A stretch of DNA of 64,000 nt from contig VCAZ01000179.1 of NCBI GenBank assembly GCA_005784505.1, positions 53,501 through 117,500 on the forward strand, written 5' to 3'. Under the pieces are notes generated by a model. That model was not told where the DNA came from, ran no database searches, and saw nothing but the letters and a program-made list of their open reading frames with translations. This document shows positions 1 through 10,064 of this stretch, piece after piece. The position numbers were made by a program, and so were the translations under genes. The DNA comes from Bagarius yarrelli. Taxonomy: Eukaryota; Chordata; Actinopteri; Siluriformes; Sisoridae. The number at the start of each line of letters is the position of its first letter. Positions within the stretch are counted from its first letter, which is position 1.

Positions 1-39
1 TTTTGGTTATTTTCTTTCTGGGAACTATAAGAAGCCTAT

Positions 40-1030
40 TTATAAGAAGTCCTTACTTTTCCTGTAGGGGGGGGGGGGGTGGTTAAATGCCTATGATCTA
101 CAGTATCTCAGCACTGCATTTATAAAAAAATCCTACTGCTTTTTATGCTTTTATTGGGCTACCTATCCTAAGGCTCACAAAAAAAGGTCCAGTTCTCTCC
201 TTATTGTCAACAAAACTTTTGCATGTACTGTATACTATAATAAGGTCTATTCCTCCAAATCTGTGGTCTCCAAATCTGTGGTTTCTTACTAGGGTTCTTG
301 ACACTTTCTAAGGGTCTTCAAGCTCCTGTCCTGAAATTACAAGCTCTTTCCCTTTTCCTGTGGTCTATAAGCTCCTGCTCCTTTTGGGGTGTCTACAAGT
401 TTTTGCCCCCTCCTGATGTCTACAAGCACCTTCCCATATTAGAGCTCTGCAAAATTCTGCCCTTTCCTAATATCTGGAAGCTCCTGCACCTTCCTGACGT
501 CTGCAAGTTTTGCCCCTCATACCATTTGCATGTCCCAAGGTTTAAAAGATCTGTTTCGGTCCAGTGGTCTACAAAGTGTCTTGTTCTATGCAGAAATCTA
601 CACCTTCTTATCTGAGATTTGCACCCAAATTATTTGCTCACATCTTGAAGTGTAAAGCATATTTGTTTGTATACTCTAATCTACAAGCTCTTTTGCTATC
701 CTACACACATATATATGCTTCTGTCCTGAAATCCACAAATCTTTGTGCTCTCTGCACAAGTCTAGTCTTCTTCATAGTCTATGTATACAAGTCGTAAGCT
801 TCTAGCTTCTACCCCAATTCTGAAATTTTAATTAATTCTAGCAGTCTATGTGCTTGCTGCTGTTCTGAGGGCTACAATCAACAAGTCCCTACTCATGCTT
901 CTATTTGAGGGTCTATTAGCTTTCATCTGAACACTTACTAGTCCTTTAAAGAAGGCTATAAACTTTACCCAATCTGGATTCTGCTCCTGTCACTATTGTT
1001 TTTTAAGATCTTGCCATTGTCCTAAAAGTA
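40..1030 (+). repeat. degenerate 27-bp minisatellite
   Basis: Units of about 27 bp starting gtctacaag. They are clearest at 365-525, where one frame reads as 9-residue repeats (VYKFLPPPD, VYKHLPILE, LCKILPFPN, IWKLLHLPD). Outside the core, related units (tctacaagctc, atctacacc, atccacaaa) continue to about 1030 with much divergence. The 105-codon open frame across the core is probably a by-product of a period divisible by three. Confidence 0.65.
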
Positions 1031-1203
1031 GCAAGTGTCTTTGTTATTTCTTTTTATATTCCTAGTTATTCTTTTGGTCATTCTTTTTTATTGGCGCGTG
1101 AGGAAGTGGAAGCACAGAAAGCAGCCGAATGTCCCTGCTAGGCTAAAAACAAACCATAGCTGTCCATACTATCTGCCAACATTTGCTTCCTGGATAATAA
1201 ACT

Positions 1204-1204
<1 letters not shown>

Positions 1205-1300
<96 letters not shown>

Positions 1301-1315
1301 ATATTCATATATATA
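1205..1315. repeat. TA microsatellite
   Basis: A nearly uninterrupted (TA)n run of about 110 bp, directly abutting the left end of the Tc1-like element. A short TATATATA continues after the element's right end at 2559, so the element sits inside or at the edge of the run. Confidence 0.9.
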
Positions 1316-2558
1316 CACTGCTCAAAAAAATAAAGGGAACACTTAAACAACACAATGTAACTCCAAGTCAATCACACTTCTGTGAAATCAAACTGCCCAC
1401 TTAGGAAGCAACACTGATTGACAATCAATTTCACATGCTGTTGTGCAAATGGAATAGACAACAGGTGGAAATTATAGGCAATTAGCAAGACACCCCCAGT
1501 AAAGGAGTGGTTCTGCAGGTGGTGACCACAGACCACTTCTCAGTTCCTATGCTTTCTGGCTGTTTTAGTCACTTTTGAATGCTGGCGGTGCTTTCACTCT
1601 AGTGGTAGCATGAGACGGAGTCTACAACCCACACAAGTGGCTCAGGTAGTGCAGCTCATCCAGGATGGCACATCAATGCGAGCTGTGGCAAGAAGGTTTG
1701 CTGTGTCTGTCAGCGTAGTGTCCAGAGCATGGAGGCGCTACCAGAAGACAGGCCAGTACATCAGGAGACGTGGAGGAGGCCGTAGGAGGGCAACAACACC
1801 CCACCCAGCAGCAGGACCGCTACCCTCCGCCTTTGTGCAAGGAGGAGGAACAGGAGGAGCACTGCCAGAGCCCTGCAAAATGACCTCCAGCAGGCCACAA
1901 ATGTGCATGTGTCTGCTCAAACGGTCAGAAACAGACTCCATGAGGGTGGTATGAGGGCCCGACGTCCACAGGTGGGGGTTGTGCTTACAGCCCAACACCG
2001 TGCAGGACGTTTGGCATTTGCCAGAGAACACCAAGAATGGCAAATTCACCACTGGCCCCCTGTGCTCTTCACAGATGAAAGCAGGTTCACACTGAGCACA
2101 TGTGACAGTCCGGAGATGCCGTGGAGAACGTTTTTTTTCTGCTGCCTGCAACATCCTCCAGCATGACTGGTTTGGCAGTGTGTCAGTAATGGTGTGGGGT
2201 GGCATTTCTTTGGAGTGCCGCACAGCCCTCTATGTGCTCGCCAGTGGTAGCCTGACTGCCTTTAGGTACCGAAATGAGATCCTCAGACCCCTTGTGAGAC
2301 CATATGCCATTGCCCTTGGGTTCCTCCTAATGCAAGACAATGCTAGACCTCATGTGGCTGGAGTGTGTGTCAGTCAGCAGTTCCTGCAAATCCAGACCTC
2401 CATGGGTTAATAAATTTGATTTTCATTGATAATTTTTGTGTGATTTTGTTGTCAGCACATTCAACTATGTAAAGAACAAAGTATTTAATAAGATTATTTT
2501 ATTCATTCAGATCTAGGATGTGTTATTCTAGTGTTCCCCTTTATTTTTTTGAGCAGTG
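1316..2558 (+). mobile_element. Tc1/mariner-type transposon, internally deleted, dead
   Basis: The terminal inverted repeats of about 28 bp (CACTGCTCAAAAAAATAAAG at the left, its complement with one extra base at the right) are flanked by TA on both sides, the Tc1/mariner target site. Transposase remnants on the plus strand from 1610: an N-terminal helix-turn-helix (QVVQLIQDGTSMRAVARRF), then in other frames TDESRF with the first catalytic Asp and QDNARPH with the second. The block carrying the third catalytic acid is gone: sequence jumps from the QQFLQ region straight to the 3' non-coding part near 2390. Frameshifts are present near 1790 and 2100. Confidence 0.92.
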
Positions 2559-2564
2559 TATATA

Positions 2565-3075
2565 TATCTGATTTCAGCGACAGAGTTCCAGACGCCGCCT
2601 TTCAGCTAAACAGGCTAACCTCGTTTTGTGCCGACAGAAACGCAGCTTGTGGCGGTGACGTGTGTTTACATCAACACGGAATGATATGAGAACTCTGTGA
2701 TTGTTTCTACTTACTGTTCATTCCTAGTGGAGTTTAGATTAGATGCAGGCCATTTTATCTACCATAGGAATTCACCACTGTTTTCTTTGTCAGAGTGTAC
2801 ATTCCACCTAGCGTTAATGCTAATGAGGCGCTTTATGGGGCTATTAGTGATCTGCAGAATGCACACCCTGGCGGACTATTTATCATCGCTGGAGATTTCA
2901 ACCATGCAAATTAGCTCTTTGTTGTTCTTCTATTATGTGGCTCTTCGTTGTTTTGTGTTATTCTCTGTTGTTTTGTGTAGCACCAGGATCCTGGAGAAAC
3001 ATTGTTTTATTTCACAGTGTACTGCATCTGCTATATATGGTTGAAATGACAATAAATCTTCTTAAACTTGAACTT
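2565..3075 (+). mobile_element. non-LTR retrotransposon remnant: endonuclease fragment plus 3' tail
   Basis: The plus strand, with frameshifts, reads as part of an APE-type endonuclease of a jockey/L2-like LINE: SDFSDRVPDAAFQLNRL, YINTEWYENSVIVSTYCS and, near 2865-2910, PGGLFIIAGDFNHAN. It is then joined to a 3' UTR ending atgacaataaat, with an acttga-type tail near 3045-3075. The reverse transcriptase between them is missing, so this is an internally deleted copy. Confidence 0.75.
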
Positions 3076-4791
3076 ATTACCCTTTACTTTCTAGGAATTA
3101 GGGATAATAAGCTTTATAGAAATAGGGAGTGGCCTATCATTTTAATCAAAATAATAAACACTACTGTTAGTGTTATGCATCAAAGTTTTTTTTTTATTAG
3201 AAATCAGACATTCATCTTGTGCTCTGAAAACTGTACAAGTGAAAACAATGAAAAAATAAGGACGTAAAAATGACACCAACAGTTTGATTTCTGAGAACCC
3301 ATAGTGTCTAAGACTGCAACAGGAGGGAAGGTAATTGACACACAGGCTTACAGTGTTTCAAAACACAGGACAATACAGCGGACCAGTGTTCTGTTCATAA
3401 AGTAGAAAACCAGGGGTACTCTATACTCTATTGTTCTTAATATATAATTTATATCTTTATCTTCCAAATATTAATCACAAGACTTAAAGTCATGTGCTTT
3501 CATCCATTAAAAGAAATATATGGAGAAAGAATCTTTGATAGGTACTAATACAGTCCTCAGACAGTATTATCATAAATGTCTCTATATATTCTATAAAGAT
3601 GGTACAAAATTCCAAAAATAATAAAATCTGTCATGGATCTGACATCACCCTTACTTAAGCATCAACTGTCCATCATCATATTGCACTTTTATTATTTGCT
3701 CTCTCTTTGCACAATATTAGTCTGTTTGCCTCTATAGCTGGCACTGTGGAAGAGTTCAGCAGAGGGTGAGAACAGCCTGGGTCGACGTCCCGAGGTGCCT
3801 CAAGGCCCAGTGCTAGGGTCTTTGAGGTTTTAAATCTTATTCCTTGCTGCCAAGTTCACAAGGCTATAGAAAGAGCTGGTGATTGAAATGAGGGAAACAC
3901 AGATAGTGAGATGATCCAACTGGGCTTTCAGATAAGCAAACATGGTGTTTATTTATCCTTGATGTGTCCACATGCCACTCGCACCCAGCCTGAATGTGCA
4001 CTGGGCGTGCTCCAGGTATAGCCGTGGTGTTTCAAGTGGTCACTTGAGTTTGAGTATCTCTGTGTAGCCACACCTCCACTTTTCATTATGTTGAATATCA
4101 TAAATCAAAAACTTGTTGAAGACAAATGTCAACAATCAAATTAAACAGAACATAAAGCGTAAAAGATAAATCATAGCTTTACAATACATTTGTAACAATC
4201 TTACATAATTAAAATAATCTAAACAATAAAAATAAATGTTCAGCTCTGACAGTTCTTTTTAAGCCTTGAATCCAGGAAAGTTATGCTATTAGACTCTAAA
4301 TAGAGTTCAGTGGAAGAGTCTGTAAGGAGCTCTGGAGAAGCAGCGCTACGCATAAGCGATAAAAATATAATGATAACCACAGCGCAGACAGGCAGCAACA
4401 CGCGTCCATTCACCTCAGGGTGAAAAACAGCCAAGGGGCTGCTGGGACTCGGTACCAGTCCTTTTCTCGTATTGAGAGCGAAGACACTGGAAGTGGTCAG
4501 GTGCAAGGAGCTGAGCAACCGATCGTCCTTTTCATACTGAAGTCGAACAAAGACTGAACAAAAGGCACAGGCTTGAAGACCACATCTCTCCTGGACCAGA
4601 CGGAAGTGTAACGGGAGAAGCTCTTGGCGGAAAAAAAGGAACCTTAGTGTTCCCAGAGGAGAACCAAAGCCAAACTTTCAAATCCAATCAACCATCTATC
4701 CTTCAGGTACCCTCCCTCTCCATCTTCATGATAATTACCATTAATTGATTGAAGCTACATAAATCCCAAACTGTGCAAGCATTTGCATTCA
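3076..4791. other. 3' flank of adgrb1, no gene recognised apart from the LINE scrap
   Basis: AT-rich DNA. A 92-codon open frame on the minus strand (4240-4518) has a hydrophobic segment (VCAVVIIIFLSLM), but nothing else supports it as a gene. It may lie in a long 3' UTR of adgrb1 or an unrecognised repeat. Confidence 0.4.
3740..3870 (+). mobile_element. LINE reverse-transcriptase scrap
   Basis: One frame reads EVPQGPVLGSLRF followed by a stop. This matches the conserved GVPQGSVLGPLLF motif of LINE reverse transcriptases. Only about 130 bp is recognisable. Confidence 0.5.
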
Positions 4792-4797
4792 TTTATT
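4792..4797 (-). promoter_or_regulatory. candidate polyadenylation signal of adgrb1
   Basis: AATAAA on the minus strand, about 175 bp after the adgrb1 stop. It is the first canonical signal downstream. A longer 3' UTR is possible because further AATAAA copies lie to the left (for example near 3950). Confidence 0.4.
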
Positions 4798-4970
4798 CCC
4801 ATCTATAAGTCTTTGGATATCAGGACATGGTTTATGGTTCTCACTCTTTCTTTTTCTCCACACCCACACTCTATACATCTTTCCTTCTCCTTCCGATTCC
4901 GCCATCTCCCTTTTCTTTCCCAAACCAAAAGGAGCCATGGTAGACACAATATTTTTTTTTCTTAAGGGCT

Positions 4971-5168
4971 TCACACTTCCGTCTGCAGATCGATGATGTC
5001 CTGGCCTACCAGAGGAATAGCAGTGCCAGGCTTCTCCCACTCCACAGAGGGCATCTCTAGGGGCGAAGCTGCCAAAGGTTCAAGCTCCTTTCTGACCCAT
5101 GATGGAGGCGATGCTTGTGATCTCGGCATGGTCTCCCATGAACGCTCACCCAGTGCTTGCTGTTTATC
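4971..5168 (-). CDS. adgrb1: adgrb1 exon 30: C-terminus with PDZ ligand, stop
   Basis: Codes DKQQALGERSWETMP, then SWVRKELEPLAASPLEMPS, VEWEKPGTAIPL and VGQDIIDLQTEV before TGA (4973-4971). QTEV is the class I PDZ ligand through which BAI1 binds MAGI, PSD-95 and related scaffolds. WVRKELEPL and VGQDIIDLQTEV are specific to ADGRB1. The acceptor is a strong pyrimidine tract ending ttccag at 5169. Confidence 0.96.
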   Translation of the reverse strand, partial: DKQQALGERSWETMPRSQASPPSWVRKELEPLAASPLEMPSVEWEKPGTAIPLVGQDIIDLQTEV

Positions 5169-8100
5169 CTGGAAGAGAAAAGAGTGAAGGATTCGGATAA
5201 GTAAATTCACGATCTCAGCAGCTCAACATTCTGCCTTTACTTTATAGTCCCTTTAAAATTTTGCTAAAGACTAGAACGTCTTTATCAATTTTAACATGTC
5301 CTTACTAAGATAGTTATCCTTTCATAAGACTAACAGTACAAAGAGCATTTGGCAGGAGCATGCAGCATCTGAAAGATATACCCATTAACAGGCTTGTGTT
5401 ATCTCCCTAACATCAGTGCTAAGAGACCCGAAAAAACATTATTTTCCCCATTACGCTGTAACTGTTACATTTTCACAATCAAGCCTGAAGAGACACTTAC
5501 GCTGTGGCTTGTTTTGTCACTTCCTGCAGAAGACACGCTCCACCTCACAGACTGTAGAAAAAAGATAAAGAAGTCAATTTTACCTAACCTGATTCAAACA
5601 AACTTTTGGAATGATAAGAAAGTCAGCTGAGGTCTCAAAAATTCTATTTTAAGCCTGTTCTCTTAACACTATTTTTTTCGCTCTCTACATGATCTCTTTT
5701 TCTGTGCAAGAGAAAATGAGTGATATAAAAAAGAAAAAGGTGGGAAATTGACTGAAATATCAAATGGCTGCATTTCTAAAAGGCATTCGTACACGTTTAT
5801 AGATACCGAACCGTCCTTTTAAACAGGATCTTACCTTGCTGTCCGAAGCGGGCGATTCTCTGTCCTTCTCAGCATGATGTAACTTCCTGTTCAGGTCCTG
5901 GAACATGTTCTGATGGCGCTTTCGCGTATGCATGATCTTCTACATGAAACACATAGCAGAATTAAGAGGGTTAGAACAAACAGGAAAAAGGCCCCTATTG
6001 ACATCTTTTAACTTTGTCATCTTCTCCTGTCTAAGTTATGACTTAATATGACTTTATAGTGCTATTCTTGTTAGCCAAAAACGTCAACATCTGTAAAGCT
6101 TTTCAAAATTCTTTTCTTTTGCTTGATAACAACACAATCATGTAATGATACTGCTTGCAGGCAGGTAGGTTTGGAAAACGTAATTACCTCAAAGTCGAGC
6201 TCAGCATAACGAGATTTCTGTCTCTGCAAAAAGCACAAGAAAAGAAACAAACATTAGTCATTTTTATGTTATTTGTGAGACAGCTGGTAAAAATGGTACA
6301 GTAAGAAATTATATTAAAGTAAAGAAACAATTATATAACTTCTGAAAGCATTCTAAAACTTTTCTGCTGCAGAAAGACTTGCACTCACCCCCTCGCTGAC
6401 CTCCAGCGAGCTCATGGACAGTGTAGAGATGGTCTCACTCTTTGACATCATGGAGTTCATAGAGTCGAAGGTGTCTCCTAGCAAACTGGTGACATGACTC
6501 TCGCTGGAAATGTTGTGCACGTTCTGCAGGGGCGAGTCGCGTTCGGAGTAGGACACGCTGGCACGGTCGGCTGTCACTGGCTTGGTTGCGTAGGCGGCTT
6601 GAGGCTCGGCGTATCCGCTACCCAGATGCATAATGCGTGCCTGAGGCAGCTGTTCGATGCTGATGTTGTACTTCGCAGAAGAGATGTCGTCCTTGGGTTT
6701 GGAACGCAGCGTGGATGTGGTGTTGGGCATCAGCATGTAGCCACTTGCGTCAGGAGCGCCACCGTCTGTCGGTACACGCACTAGCTCTGGGTCCATCTGC
6801 GTGAAGATGTCGCTGTCGCACACGTAGATGGGCTTGGAGCAGGGTGGTTCACCTACCCGGCTCTTGTCCCGACGCAGGGTCAGAGTGTGGCTCGAGTAGT
6901 CTGGCACGGAAGGCATGTGGGTCTTGGTGCTGGGCTTCGAGGGAAGTGTGTGAAAGTTGGGACCCATTGGAAGAGGCAGCTGAGGGAGAGGCATCTTCTC
7001 CTCTGAGGAGGTTTTCATGCCGCCTGAAAAAATTAATGAGATTTTACTTATGTAGCTTCATTCACACTACTGCTAAATCTGGCATTCCTGCCTGCGGTAA
7101 TAGAAATAGATATAGCAGGAAGTGTTAAGCTGGCAATCTCACCTGGTCTGTTTGAGTCACCATCTTTTTCAAAGTCACCCTACAAGCAAGAAAGAGAGAG
7201 AGAGAGAAATTAGAAGAGAGAAATCAAAAATCAACAGCTATTTGCAAGTGCTGCAGGCCATCATGTAAAATGCATGAGCATGCTAATGCTGTTTCCTTAC
7301 TTAGCGGTGAATGTGTTGATTAGTGTATTTCTAGGTGTGTGTGCGTGTGTGTGTGTGTTAGACCCCTACCAGGCGCTGCGTGTGGCCGTTCTGCAGAGAG
7401 CTCCCAGAGTCACCGTTTCCATCATCTTTTCGATCGACTACACGACATTTCACAGCCTCTTGTACCTATAACGTGTATTCACATGTTAAGTCAGTGCATC
7501 AGGATTATATATATATTTTGTAATCATCTGTAACATTCTGTAAGCAGCTTATAAACATTTGCATCACAACTCACTTCTCGGCGCAGGATGCAGTGCACCA
7601 TGACGATGATGAAGCCCTCGAGCGAGTCAAAGACAGCAAAGAGAATCTGGAAAAGAGCCGAGCGGCGGTCTGTGATGGCCAAGACAGCCGACATCCAGGT
7701 CAAAGCCAGCAGCGGGAGAACCACACATGAGCTCCACAGCGACGCCCTGCAGAAACCAGTTCGGTGTGTTAACCTCAGCTAGTGTGTTTGTTGTATTATC
7801 CTTTAGACTTTCTTTTTTAATTCTTAACATATTTTTTTACATAAAATTGAAATCATTTTAACATAACTGGTTGTATTTTTGGATCTATTGAGTTTTATGT
7901 CTGAAGAGTTCCTATCCTTCCATCCATTTATCCATCCATCTATTCATTTACACCTATTTGTCCATCCTTCTAACTATCCATCTATAAACCCACCCACTCA
8001 TCCATTTATCTATCTATCCATACATACTGTACATACATCTACCTATTTATCCATTTATTAATCCATTCATCCATCTATTCATCTGTTTATCCTATTATTC

Positions 8101-9320
8101 ATCCTTCAATCCATCCATCCATCCATCCATCCATCCATCTATTCATTTATCCATCTATCTGATCTAATTCATTCTGATCAATGCACAACTCTTACCCTGC
8201 TCTCTCCTTTAGCTTCACGTCTGTGATTCCGTCCTTTGACACGAGCTTATTAAAGACCAGAATACCAATCACCATGTTCACCTATCACACACACAAACCA
8301 AACATACACTGTGAGGACAGGAGCAATGCTAGAGAACAAAAAAAACGTAAATACATTTTATAAATTGTGATTTGTCTATCTGTTTGTGTGTGTCAGAGAG
8401 TGAGAGAGAGAATGAGACAGAGAGAGAGAGAGGACAAGGAATGTGTTTTTTACTTACCAACACAACAGCAGCTGCAGGTCCAACAAATGAGTACAGAAGC
8501 CCTCCCTCAAGAGACAGCCAGCAGCTAAAGGACAGAAAGAAGTACTTCACGTTAGTAATGTGTAACAAACAGAAAGATACAGGATTAAAACAAAAAGGGA
8601 TAGAGGGAGAGCTAGAGAGAGAGAGAGAGAGACTCACTAGTTGACCGTGCCGTATCCCTTGGCCTTGGTAAAGCCTACAGAAACAGCCACGACGAGTGCA
8701 GGCAGGCCCCAGCCCAGGCATAGAAAACGCTTACGGATGATGCGGTTACGCAGACGACCAGTCACAGCCATGTAGGACTGCCACGCCTCAGTCAAAACCC
8801 AGCAAAAAGATGACAGGAAGAAGAAATGGAGGAAGGCCGCCACCAGAGTGCACATGACCTGGGAGAGAGAGAGAAAGAGAAAAAGAAAGAAACCAATCAG
8901 ATGTTAATGTCATGTTTAACAGAAAAAACATTCGACATAGAGTTCAGAGAGTGATGTCATACCTTGTTGCGAGCCTGAGTCTGACCAATCAGGATGAGTG
9001 CGTTAGAACAGATGATTGACAGACAGAAGTTGATGAGGATGACGGAACGTTCAGAGCGTATATATCTGATCCAGAGAAACAAACCAATCAGTTAGTTTTC
9101 AATCAGGGACTATTGATCTTACAGAATCAGTATACGTGTGTGTGTCTGTGTATGAGTGTGTGTGTATTCTTTCAGGTCCTTACTTCCAAACAGAGACATA
9201 GATGATGATGAGCAGAAGCAGCGTCAGAGATGAAACGCCACATCCTACGATCATGGTAACTGACGGCAACAGGTTTTTATCCATGTTCTAAAGAGGAAAA
9301 GAGGAGAAAGAAATGTTTAG

Positions 9321-9353
<33 letters not shown>

Positions 9354-10027
9354 ATTCCCTACAGGCAACATGAATGGCAGAACTAGGGCATTGTGACGGA
9401 AGGAGAATTAAAGGTGAGACGTGTGAGACGTGGTGTGTTTGTGTGTGTGTGTGTCCTGCTAGGGTCTATTTCTCACCCCTGCAATAATCTGTTTTGTTGG
9501 CGAGTGGAAGCTAAATGCTGTTGTTGTGCCAGCGGGCAGATAGCAGTGTGTGAGATTGTGTGAAAAAGTATGAAAAAGAGTTTAGAATTAGACATTACCA
9601 ACATTAACGATAATAAGAATAATAATTTTTTTAGATGATATGTTGGTTAGCAGGTTTCTCATATGCACCTCAGACCTTTAAATAAAGTGTCCTATTTGGC
9701 ACATGACATTGGGTGTTTTTAGGCTGCTTAATAAGAGAAATGTAAAAAAAAAAACCAAGACAAAAGAATTAAAAGGCTGAGAAAAGGAAAAAGATGTGAA
9801 CTCACTACATAAGCATGTAACATTATGGATTATTTACAGTGTTATACATTATTTATAGTGTTAAATAACATTTTATAAATTGATAGCACTTAATAGTATA
9901 TATTTTATTCTTATGCTTCCTGCTTTAAGTATTTTTCTTCAAGAAAAAAACGCCATTTTAAAAAAAAGATTAAAATTTTTTTTAAGATGCTATTGCCAAT
10001 CATATTAATGAAATAAACTCACTGCCA

Positions 10028-10064
<37 letters not shown>

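Noticed and set aside
4240..4518. Small membrane protein gene on the minus strand
   Set aside because: A 92-codon frame with one hydrophobic segment, but no domain, no splice or promoter evidence, and a position in the probable 3' flank of adgrb1.
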